Shown: positions 23,106-29,784 of the stretch, in pieces
Layout: each line of letters starts with the position of its first letter
Numbering within the stretch: position 1 is the first letter of the stretch
Origin: JAVKFF01 sp040226215
Lineage (GTDB): Bacteria; Pseudomonadota; Alphaproteobacteria; DSM-16000; Inquilinaceae
DNA: 29,784 nt
Assembly (NCBI GenBank): GCA_040226215.1
Contig: JAVKFF010000083.1
Coordinates: forward strand, 1 to 29,784
Direction of reading: 5' to 3'
The notes under the pieces: model-generated
Told to the model about the DNA's origin: nothing
Database searches by the model: none
Seen by the model: the letters and a program-made list of their open reading frames with translations, nothing else
Program-made: the position numbers and the translations under genes

Positions 23106-24101
23106 TCAGTCCGCCGGGCCGGCGACGATGGTGCCGTTCGGGTAAAAGGCGCGGAACGCGAATGCGAAGGGCACGTCGTAGGCGATGTCGACCAGTGCAC
23201 CGTCGGGCATCCGGCGCTGCACGATGACGTTGCCGACATCCCGCCCGTCGGCGATCAGCGCCGTGTCGAGGGCGGAGTTCTGCCCGGCCTGCCAGGTCAG
23301 CACCAGATCGCCGTCGGTGACGGGCGTGTTCTCCTGCACCCAGGTCAGCAGCCAGGCCCGGTCGCCGACGGCGACCACCCTGGAGAGCGGGGCGCCCGGA
23401 CCGTCATACGTGCCGCGATACAGGAAGGGGCGGGCGGCGCTGTCGTAGGCGGTATAGGGGTTGGTTCCGTAAGGCCGGTTCGACCCGCTCGGCTCCGCGA
23501 GGATCCGGCCGTCGGGATGCCGCTCGACGAAGCGCTCCACGCTTTCCAGGCGGGCGGGGTAGGGCTCCAGCACGGCGCCCGTGAACGCGCCGATGATGGC
23601 GTCGCCGGAGAATTGCTGCCACCAGCTCTCCGTCTGCCGGTCGTACATCACGAGGTCGGAGTTGCGCAGCCGCCCCGTGGTGCCGAAATCGAGCACCATG
23701 TCCGACAGGCGCCGCTCGTAGACGACGCCGGAATTGCACAATGGGCAATAGGTGACGACAAGCGGCAGACCGCCCACGGTGTCGTTGACGATCTCGTGCC
23801 AGATCAGGATGCGCAACGGGTAGGCGCGCGCGTCGTCATCGACGATCACCGACATCACGGGTTCCGTCGGGCCGAGATCGGCGTCCGCGGCCGGGGTGAA
23901 TTCGGGCGCGTCGATCGCCGGAATGCCGTCCCTTGGCGGCCCTCCGGAAATGATCTCGTCGAACGGGACGTCGTGCCGCGACCAGTCGGTCAGGGGGAAC
24001 TCCTCCCACCAGCGCTCCGGCTGGGCAAGAACCGGCAACGCGGTGGCGAGAGAGCCGAGGGACGCGAGCACGAGGACGGCGGCGGCGTTGAGGCATGTCA
24101 T
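23106..24101 (-). CDS. Exported DUF3179 protein
   Basis: The ATG at 24101, 8 bp after AAGGAG, gives 331 residues. A signal peptide (1-27, ending VLAQ) predicts periplasmic location. The hallmark of DUF3179 is the YCPLCNSG motif, here Cys119 and Cys122, followed by VVYER and later DFGTTG and SWWQQFSG. The paired cysteines could bind metal or be redox-active, but no function is established. It faces the PuuA-like gene, with 17 bp between stops, and is divergent from the transporter operon. Nothing in it points to polyamine metabolism. Confidence 0.85.
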   Translation of the reverse strand: MTCLNAAAVLVLASLGSLATALPVLAQPERWWEEFPLTDWSRHDVPFDEIISGGPPRDGIPAIDAPEFTPAADADLGPTEPVMSVIVDDDARAYPLRILIWHEIVNDTVGGLPLVVTYCPLCNSGVVYERRLSDMVLDFGTTGRLRNSDLVMYDRQTESWWQQFSGDAIIGAFTGAVLEPYPARLESVERFVERHPDGRILAEPSGSNRPYGTNPYTAYDSAARPFLYRGTYDGPGAPLSRVVAVGDRAWLLTWVQENTPVTDGDLVLTWQAGQNSALDTALIADGRDVGNVIVQRRMPDGALVDIAYDVPFAFAFRAFYPNGTIVAGPAD

Positions 24102-24231
24102 CCGTCGAACTCCTTCTTTGCAAAACGGTGTTGCGATGTCATCGGAGTTGGGATGGCGCCGGAAATGGCGAAATCAACGAATGGTGAGCTGCGGCGGGCG
24201 ACGGCCGGCTCTGTCCGAGCGAAGCCGCGTG

Positions 24232-24259
24232 TTGACAACCTTTTGGCGGATGATTGAAT
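24232..24259 (+). promoter_or_regulatory. Possible promoter for the potFGHI operon
   Basis: A perfect -35 TTGACA at 24232-24237 is followed after 16 bp by TTGAAT (24254-24259), four of six matches to the -10 consensus. It lies about 130 bp upstream of the potF start in the 289-bp gap after the divergent DUF3179 gene. Confidence 0.4.
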
Positions 24260-24390
24260 AGCGGGAATTCGCCGCCGGATGCCGCACCCCGGACGCTCGG
24301 GCAGGGGTGAGGTATCGCCGAGAGCGGCGGCAGGGCACTTCGCGGATGAACCGCTACCCTATCGATCGGTGGAACAGAGAGGCAGTCGCA

Positions 24391-25500
24391 ATGGTAAATC
24401 AAGTCAGGAATGCACCGCTCGTCACGGGTGTTGTCGGTGCCATAATGGCCGTCACCGGTGCCGCGCAGGCCCAGGACGGTGTGGTCCACATCTTCAACTG
24501 GTCGGATTATATCGGCGAGACGACAATCGAGGACTTCACCGCCGAGACCGGCATCGAGGTCGTCTACGACGTCTACGACAGCAACGAGGTGCTGGAGGCG
24601 CGGCTGCTCGCCGGCAGCTCGGGCTACGATGTGGTGGTGCCGACAGCCATGCCGTTCATGGCCCGGCAGATCCAGGCCGGCGTCTACCAGCCACTCGACT
24701 ACAGCCAGTTGCCCAATGCGGAGTACCTCGACCAGTCGCTGATGGAGCGGGTGCAGCCGGCCGATCCCGGCAACGAGCACGCCGTGATCTACCAGTGGGG
24801 CACCAATGGCTTCGGCTACAATGTCGGCATGATCGAGGAGCGCATGCCCGGCGCCCCGGTCGACAGCTGGGACATGGTGTTCGACCCCGAGGTGGTCGCC
24901 AACTTCGCCGATTGCGGCGTCACCATCCTCGATTCACCGGACGAGATCTTCCCGATCGCGCTGCATTATCTGGGCCTCGACCCGAACAGCGAGAGCGAGG
25001 AGGATCTGCAGCAGGCCGTCGACCTGCTGATGAGCATCCGGCCGTATGTCCGCTACTTCCATTCCTCGCAATACATCAACGACCTGGCCAATGGCGACGT
25101 CTGCCTGTCGGTCGGCTGGTCGGGCGACGTGGTGCAGGCGGCCTACCGGGCGGAGGAGGCCGGCAACGACGTCGAGGTGACCTACGTGATCCCCGAGGAG
25201 GGCACGATCATCTGGTTCGACATGCTGGCGATCCCGTCGGACGCGCCCAATCCGGAAGCGGCGCACGCCTTCATCAACTTCGTGCTTCGTCCCGACGTGA
25301 TGGCGGCGATCGACGACTATGTCGCCTACGCCAACGCCATCCCGGACTCCTGGCCGCTGATGGATCCTGAGATCGCGGAGGATCCGACCATCTTCCCGCC
25401 GCCGGAAGTGCAGGAGCGCCTGTTCCCGAGCGAGGAGCGCAGCCAGGGCACCATCCGCAACTGGACGCGGGCCTGGACGCGGATCCGGTCCGGCACCTGA
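24391..25500 (+). CDS. potF: Polyamine ABC transporter periplasmic binding protein
   Basis: The ATG at 24391, preceded by GAGAGG, gives 369 residues. The signal peptide covers residues 1-27 with a cut near AQA-QDG. The mature N-terminus VVHIFNWSDYIGETT is characteristic of PotF/PotD-type binding proteins, as are GYDVVVPTA and the later LSVGWSGD. It captures putrescine or a related polyamine in the periplasm and delivers it to PotHI. The 137-bp gap before potG holds two hairpins, one of them a terminator-like structure, which probably lets more binding protein be made than membrane components. Confidence 0.92.
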   Translation: MVNQVRNAPLVTGVVGAIMAVTGAAQAQDGVVHIFNWSDYIGETTIEDFTAETGIEVVYDVYDSNEVLEARLLAGSSGYDVVVPTAMPFMARQIQAGVYQPLDYSQLPNAEYLDQSLMERVQPADPGNEHAVIYQWGTNGFGYNVGMIEERMPGAPVDSWDMVFDPEVVANFADCGVTILDSPDEIFPIALHYLGLDPNSESEEDLQQAVDLLMSIRPYVRYFHSSQYINDLANGDVCLSVGWSGDVVQAAYRAEEAGNDVEVTYVIPEEGTIIWFDMLAIPSDAPNPEAAHAFINFVLRPDVMAAIDDYVAYANAIPDSWPLMDPEIAEDPTIFPPPEVQERLFPSEERSQGTIRNWTRAWTRIRSGT

Positions 25501-25528
25501 TGCCGCGGCGGTCCATGCCGATGACGCG

Positions 25529-25546
25529 CCGGCGGACACCCGCCGG
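25529..25546 (+). other. Stem-loop after potF
   Basis: CCGGCGG and CCGCCGG form a perfect 7-bp stem with loop ACAC, 28 bp after the potF stop and with no T-run. In mRNA it could shield the potF message from 3' decay. Confidence 0.5.
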
Positions 25547-25558
25547 TCGCTGAACCGA

Positions 25559-25590
25559 CCCTCCGGCGTCACCCGCCGGAGGGTTTCTTC
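25559..25590 (+). terminator. Intrinsic terminator or attenuator between potF and potG
   Basis: CCCTCCGGCG (25559-25568) and CGCCGGAGGG (25574-25583) form a perfect 10-bp stem with a 5-base loop, followed by TTTCTTC. The broken T-run suggests partial termination, with the rest of the operon read through. Confidence 0.75.
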
Positions 25591-25637
25591 GTTCGCCGCC
25601 AGCCGCGGCTCAGTCCTGAAGGGAGATCGAGGCACCC

Positions 25638-26789
25638 ATGGCGGAACGGAATGCCGGCCCAAGTCATCGCCAGCCCTGGAACGATCCCGGCGAGACGCCG
25701 CTGATCCAGGTCCGCAACGTCACCAAGAAGTTCGGTGACTTCTACGCGGTCGACGACGTCAGCCTCGACATCTTCACCGGCGAGTTCTTCTCGCTGCTCG
25801 GCGGGTCGGGCTGCGGGAAGACGACCCTGCTGCGCATGCTGGCCGGCTTCGAGACGACCTCGGCCGGCAGCATCACCATCGACGGGCAGGAAATGGCCGG
25901 CGTGCCGCCCTACCGCCGGCCGGTCAATATGATGTTCCAGTCCTATGCGTTGTTCCCGCACATGACGGTGGCCAACAACGTGGCCTTCGGGTTGCGCCAG
26001 GAGGGCGCGTCAGCGGCGGAAATCCGCGACCGCGTGCATGCGGCGCTGGAACTGGTCCGCCTGGCGCCGTTCGCCACGCGCAAGCCGCACCAGCTCTCCG
26101 GCGGCCAGCGGCAGCGCGTGGCACTGGCCCGTGCGCTGGTCAAGCGCCCGAAGGTTCTGCTGCTCGACGAGCCGCTTGCCGCGCTCGACAAGAAGCTGCG
26201 GGAGCAGACCCAGTTCGAGCTGGTCAATATCCAGGAGACGCTCGGCGTCACCTTCGTCATCGTCACCCACGACCAGGAGGAGGCGATGACCATGTCCAGC
26301 CGTATCGCGGTGATGGACGCCGGCAAGATCCTCCAGGTCGGCACGCCTGGCGAGATCTACGAGTTTCCCAACAGCCGCTTCGTCGCCGAGTTCATCGGCT
26401 CGGTCAACCTGTTCGAGGGCGAGGTTGTGGAGAACGCGCAGGGCCGCATGGTTGTCGACTGCCCGGAGGTCGGCACCAAGCTGCTGCTCGACCGCTCGAT
26501 CGACGTCTCCCAGCACGCCCATGTCGCGGTCGCCGTCCGGCCGGAAAAGATGGTGATCTCGAAGAACCCGCCGACGGGCGGCGAAGCGGGCTTCAACCTG
26601 CTGCGCGGCAAGGTGGACGAGATCGCCTATCTCGGCGACATGTCGATCTACCTGATCGACCTGCCGGGTGGCCAGCGCATCCGCGTGACCGCGCCCAATC
26701 TGACGCGCCGCACCGATCTGCCGATCACCTGGGAGGACGAGGTTTTCGTCAGCTGGCCGCCCTTCGCCGGGCTGGCACTGGCCGGATAG
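25638..26789 (+). CDS. potG: Polyamine ABC transporter ATP-binding protein
   Basis: The 383-residue protein carries a complete ABC ATPase: Walker A GGSGCGKTT at 55-63, signature LSGGQRQ at 153-159, Walker B VLLLDEP at 173-179, and a switch His in VTHDQEE. The region after about 270 is a TOBE-type domain (for example VAVRPEKM), as in PotG and PotA. The ATG at 25638 follows CGAGGCACCC. It drives polyamine uptake through PotHI. The next gene starts 10 bp after its stop, so potGHI form one unit. Confidence 0.93.
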   Translation: MAERNAGPSHRQPWNDPGETPLIQVRNVTKKFGDFYAVDDVSLDIFTGEFFSLLGGSGCGKTTLLRMLAGFETTSAGSITIDGQEMAGVPPYRRPVNMMFQSYALFPHMTVANNVAFGLRQEGASAAEIRDRVHAALELVRLAPFATRKPHQLSGGQRQRVALARALVKRPKVLLLDEPLAALDKKLREQTQFELVNIQETLGVTFVIVTHDQEEAMTMSSRIAVMDAGKILQVGTPGEIYEFPNSRFVAEFIGSVNLFEGEVVENAQGRMVVDCPEVGTKLLLDRSIDVSQHAHVAVAVRPEKMVISKNPPTGGEAGFNLLRGKVDEIAYLGDMSIYLIDLPGGQRIRVTAPNLTRRTDLPITWEDEVFVSWPPFAGLALAG

Positions 26790-26799
26790 CGGGGCGGAC

Positions 26800-27774
26800 A
26801 TGGCCGATAGCGACAGCGAAACCGGCGACGGGCACGGCCGGCGCTCCAGCGATCCGCTGAGCTGGATCGCCGGACGCGTGACGGCGTTCTTCGCCGGCAG
26901 CCGGCGGGGCGTCATCCTCGTCCCCTATCTCTGGCTGCTGCTGTTCTTCCTGGTGCCGTTCCTGATCGTCCTGAAGATCAGCCTGTCGGAATACGCCATA
27001 TCGCAGCCGCCCTATACGCCGCTGCTGGAATGGGTCGACGGCATCTATCTCGAGATCCGCCTGAATTTCGGCAATTACCTCTACCTGGTCGAGGACGACC
27101 TCTACGCGATCTCCTACCTGAACTCGGTCAAGATCGCCGCGATCTCGACCCTCTTGACGCTGATCCTCGGCTATCCCATGGCCTACGCCATCGCGCGGTC
27201 GGACGCGAAGATCCGCACCGCGCTCCTGATGCTGGTGATCCTGCCCTTCTGGACCTCGTTCCTGATCCGCGTCTACGCCTGGATCGGCATCCTCAAGGAC
27301 AACGGCGTCATCAACAATGTGCTGATCTGGCTCGGGGTCATCGATCAGCCGATCCAGATGCTGCAGACCGATTTCGCGGTCTATGTCGGGATCACCTACT
27401 CCTACCTGCCCTTCATGATCCTGCCGCTCTACGCCACCTTGCAGAAGCTGGATATCAGCCTGCTGGAGGCAGCGGCCGATCTCGGCTGCCCGCCGTGGCG
27501 CACCTTCCTGACGGTCACCCTGCCGCTGTCCCTGCCCGGTGTCGTCGCCGGCTCGCTGCTGGTCTTCATCCCGGCGGTCGGCGAGTTCGTCATCCCGGCG
27601 CTGCTGGGCGGTCCCGACACGCTGATGATCGGCCGCGTGCTTTGGCAGGAATTCTTCAACAACCGCGACTGGCCGGTCGCCTCGGCGGTGGCGATCGCCA
27701 TCCTGCTGCTGCTGGTGGTGCCGATGGTGATCTTCCAGTGGTCGCAGGCGCGCAGCACGGAGCGGGACGCATGA
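26800..27774 (+). CDS. potH: Polyamine ABC transporter permease
   Basis: The 324-residue membrane protein has about 40 polar N-terminal residues and then six probable transmembrane segments. The ABC-permease EAA loop reads EAAADLGCPPWRTF, where it contacts the ATPase. The segment PFWTSFLIRVYAW is typical of PotH/PotB. It pairs with PotI to form the channel. The stop overlaps the PotI start in ATGA, so the two are translationally coupled. Confidence 0.92.
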   Translation: MADSDSETGDGHGRRSSDPLSWIAGRVTAFFAGSRRGVILVPYLWLLLFFLVPFLIVLKISLSEYAISQPPYTPLLEWVDGIYLEIRLNFGNYLYLVEDDLYAISYLNSVKIAAISTLLTLILGYPMAYAIARSDAKIRTALLMLVILPFWTSFLIRVYAWIGILKDNGVINNVLIWLGVIDQPIQMLQTDFAVYVGITYSYLPFMILPLYATLQKLDISLLEAAADLGCPPWRTFLTVTLPLSLPGVVAGSLLVFIPAVGEFVIPALLGGPDTLMIGRVLWQEFFNNRDWPVASAVAIAILLLLVVPMVIFQWSQARSTERDA

Positions 27775-28625
27775 GCCGGTTCCGCTTCCTCTCCTTCCCC
27801 GGGATCATGCTGTTCGTCGGCTACGGCTTCCTCTACGTGCCGATCCTGCTGCTGGTGCTGTTCTCCTTCAACGACAGCCGGCTGGTGACCGTCTGGGGCG
27901 GTTGGACGACACGCTGGTATGGCGAGTTGTTCGAGAACGATCAGATCATCGACGCGGCGCTCTTGAGCCTGCAGATCGCCGCCATCACCGCCACCATCGC
28001 CGTGGTGCTGGGGACCATGGCGGGCTATGCGCTGGCCCGCTTCGGCCGCTTCCGGGGTCGGATGCTGTTCACCGGCATGGTGACGGCGCCGCTGGTGATG
28101 CCCGAAGTGGTCACCGGCATCTCGCTCCTCCTGCTCTTCGTCGCCATGGAGCAGCTGATCGGCTGGCCGGCCGGCCGCGGCATGGTGACCATCATCATCG
28201 CCCACGCCACCTTCTGCGCCGCCTATGTCACCGTGGTTATGCAGTCCCGGCTGATCTCGCTGGACGTCTCGCTGGAGGAGGCGGCGCTCGACCTCGGCGC
28301 CCGGCCCACAAAGGTCTTCTTCGTCATCACCCTGCCGATCATCGCCCCGGCGCTGATTGCCGGCTGGCTGCTCGCCTTCACCCTGTCGCTCGACGACCTC
28401 GTGGTGGCCAGCTTCGTCTCCGGTCCGGGGGCGAGCACGCTGCCCATGGTGGTCTTCTCCAAGGTGCGGCTTGGCGTCAGCCCGGACATCAATGCGCTGT
28501 CGACGCTGTTCGTCGGCGTGGTCAGCATCGGCATCATCGTCGCCTCGGCGCTGATCCACCGCCAGGAGAAGACCCGCCAGCGCGACGAGCAGCTGGCCAT
28601 GGCGGCCGAGGGGCGGACGAGCTAG
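27771..28625 (+). CDS. potI: Polyamine ABC transporter permease
   Basis: The ATG at 27771 overlaps the potH stop and gives 284 residues with about six transmembrane segments. The N-terminal YVPILLLVLFSFNDSR is typical of PotI/PotC, and the EAA loop reads EEAALDLGARPTKVFF. LAFTLSLDDLVVASFVSGPG is conserved in this subfamily. The stop codon overlaps the stop of the convergent transglutaminase gene in CTAG. A longer frame upstream lies inside potH and is not used. Confidence 0.92.
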   Translation: MSRFRFLSFPGIMLFVGYGFLYVPILLLVLFSFNDSRLVTVWGGWTTRWYGELFENDQIIDAALLSLQIAAITATIAVVLGTMAGYALARFGRFRGRMLFTGMVTAPLVMPEVVTGISLLLLFVAMEQLIGWPAGRGMVTIIIAHATFCAAYVTVVMQSRLISLDVSLEEAALDLGARPTKVFFVITLPIIAPALIAGWLLAFTLSLDDLVVASFVSGPGASTLPMVVFSKVRLGVSPDINALSTLFVGVVSIGIIVASALIHRQEKTRQRDEQLAMAAEGRTS

Positions 28626-29503
28626 CTCGCCGGTACGGCCGCCGCCGGGCGCCGCGTCACGCCCATCGTCACCTCGAAGCGCTCCACCGCCACCTCGGCG
28701 GTGCCGACGACGGGTGCCGCGACCTCCGGCACGTGCCCTGAGGCGAGGGGCACGTGCCCCGCGGTTGCCAGCATCCCGGAGGTGGTGTCGAAACCGATCC
28801 AGCCGGCACCGGGCAGAAAGGCCTCCGCCCAGGCATGCAGTTCGATCGTGTCGTGGTCGGGTGCATCGGCGGCGCTGCCCTCGAGCTGGACCAGATAGCC
28901 GGAGACGAAGCGGGCGGCGATGCCGAGACGACGCATCGCCTGGACCAGCAACCAGGCCGTGTCGCGGCACGACCCGGCGCCGCGCGCCAGCAGGCCCTCG
29001 GTGTCGAGCAGGCCTTCCTCCTCGCGCCGGATGTAGGTGACCTGCTCGGCGATGCGCCGGTTGATCTCGACCAGCAGATCGACGGTGTAGCCGCTTGCCG
29101 GCAGGTCGGCCATCCAGTCCGACAGCCGTCGCCCTTCGGGCGGCGCCTGCAGATAGGGGGCCAGGATCGTCCTGTCCTCCTCCTCATAGGCGACGGGAAG
29201 GCTTTCGGCGATCGGGGCCACGAAGAAGTCGAAGGGATTGATCTCCGGAATGGTCAGGTCCAGCACGACCTCGATCTCGAGCTGGCGCACCGGCTCGGGA
29301 AACAGTGCGCGCACCACCCGATTTCCGCTCGGTCCGTAATAGGTGCGTGTGACGGCCTCCGGCGGACGCACGGCGATGACGAAACCGTCGACCTCGGCGC
29401 GGGCATAGTAGGCCGGGCAGAGCCGTATGATGTGCGGTCCGAGGTGGCTGGCGTCACGGAAGACGTAGCGGGTGAGATGGTTCACGCGGACGGCGGTGGA
29501 CAT
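28622..29503 (-). CDS. Transglutaminase-like cysteine peptidase-fold protein
   Basis: The 293-residue protein has an N-terminal beta-rich domain (about 1-120) typical of bacterial transglutaminase-family proteins, then the core domain. The catalytic triad is Cys179 in GAGSCRDTAW, His223 in ELHAWAEAFLPG and Asp239 in WIGFDTTSG. There is no signal peptide, so it is cytoplasmic. Members usually act as proteases or amidases rather than cross-linkers and are often near alpha-E and circularly permuted ATP-grasp genes; none is seen here within the window. The ATG at 29503 has only a weak ribosome site. Confidence 0.85.
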   Translation of the reverse strand: MSTAVRVNHLTRYVFRDASHLGPHIIRLCPAYYARAEVDGFVIAVRPPEAVTRTYYGPSGNRVVRALFPEPVRQLEIEVVLDLTIPEINPFDFFVAPIAESLPVAYEEEDRTILAPYLQAPPEGRRLSDWMADLPASGYTVDLLVEINRRIAEQVTYIRREEEGLLDTEGLLARGAGSCRDTAWLLVQAMRRLGIAARFVSGYLVQLEGSAADAPDHDTIELHAWAEAFLPGAGWIGFDTTSGMLATAGHVPLASGHVPEVAAPVVGTAEVAVERFEVTMGVTRRPAAAVPAS

Positions 29504-29662
29504 TGGGCGCGCTCGGCTGGATGGTAGTGCGGTCGACCGGATCCGCTGGCTTGAAAGAACCGGCTTTCGTGCCCAGGCTTGGAAACGAGAAGTCGGAAGA
29601 TGGGCGCCTCCACCGGATCATGCAAGGCAGGCGGCGAACAGGCACCCGGGGTTGGAGGAGAC

Positions 29663-29784
29663 ATGGCCCACCGCGCATTGTCGGCGAGCGAGATCGGCCT
29701 GCCGCGTTTCGAGACGACGGAGACCGGCGAGGCGGACGCCTTCGACCTGCCGAGTCATGAGCGGGCGCGCGACGCCATCGATTT
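29663..29784 (+). CDS. Unrecognised gene, 3' end cut off by the window
   Basis: The ATG at 29663 follows GGAGGAGAC, a strong ribosome site, and the frame stays open to the last base. About 40 residues are visible (starting MAHRALSASEIGLPRFETTE), acidic and polar with no signal peptide or motif I recognise. It is divergent from the transglutaminase-like gene, with 159 bp between starts in which nothing clear was found. The good start signal is the main evidence that it is real. Confidence 0.5.
   Translation, partial: MAHRALSASEIGLPRFETTETGEADAFDLPSHERARDAID

Overview
The window is high-GC, densely packed chromosomal DNA. Gene content and codon use suggest an alphaproteobacterium, probably near the Rhodospirillales. 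The signs are putrescine glutamylation and PotFGHI genes, a DNA-binding-domain citrate synthase paired divergently with a second citrate synthase, a Tat-exported sulfite oxidase family enzyme, and GC-rich palindromic repeats between convergent genes. No rRNA, tRNA, CRISPR array, transposase or integrase gene was seen. Genus-level placement is not possible from this sequence alone.

Layout. (1) 1-4657: the 3' part of a protein-L-isoaspartate methyltransferase gene, a large membrane protein with a spermidine-synthase-like domain translationally coupled to an exported alpha/beta hydrolase, and a small TFIIB-type zinc-ribbon protein. (2) 4690-9931: a hotdog-like protein, a serine/threonine dehydratase, a fatty-acid-hydroxylase-type membrane protein, a repeat-filled gap, a glyoxalase-II-like MBL hydrolase and a DadA/PuuB-type FAD oxidoreductase. 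(3) 10007-11336: an isolated phage-type lysis cassette of T7-lysozyme-like amidase, two-TM holin candidate, Rz-like i-spanin and nested Rz1-like lipoprotein. It sits behind a good sigma70-type promoter followed at once by an intrinsic terminator, an arrangement resembling lambda pR'-tR'. No phage structural or integration genes flank it. (4) 11337-14475: two repeat clusters surround the divergent citrate synthase pair. (5) 14476-18456: gamma-glutamyltranspeptidase, then a sulfite-dehydrogenase-type molybdoenzyme and its probable membrane-anchored cytochrome c. (6) 18769-28625: a polyamine block with omega-amino-acid:pyruvate aminotransferase, a small zinc-ribbon protein, a PuuB-like oxidase, a PuuA-like gamma-glutamylputrescine synthetase, a DUF3179 protein and the PotFGHI transporter. 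(7) 28622-29784: a transglutaminase-like protein and the start of an unrecognised gene.

How the genes may work together. PotFGHI would import putrescine or a related polyamine. The PuuA-like enzyme would glutamylate it, the PuuB-like oxidase would oxidise the product, and the aminotransferase could handle omega-amino compounds. The PuuC and PuuD steps are not in the window. Gamma-glutamyltranspeptidase and the second FAD oxidoreductase may act on related amino compounds, but that is inference.

The most unusual items are the orphan lysis cassette with its promoter-terminator leader and a two-part repeat family (about 69-bp R units alternating with L units, R-to-R spacing about 166-172 bp). 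The repeats fill three of the seven convergent gene junctions and no divergent or same-direction junction.
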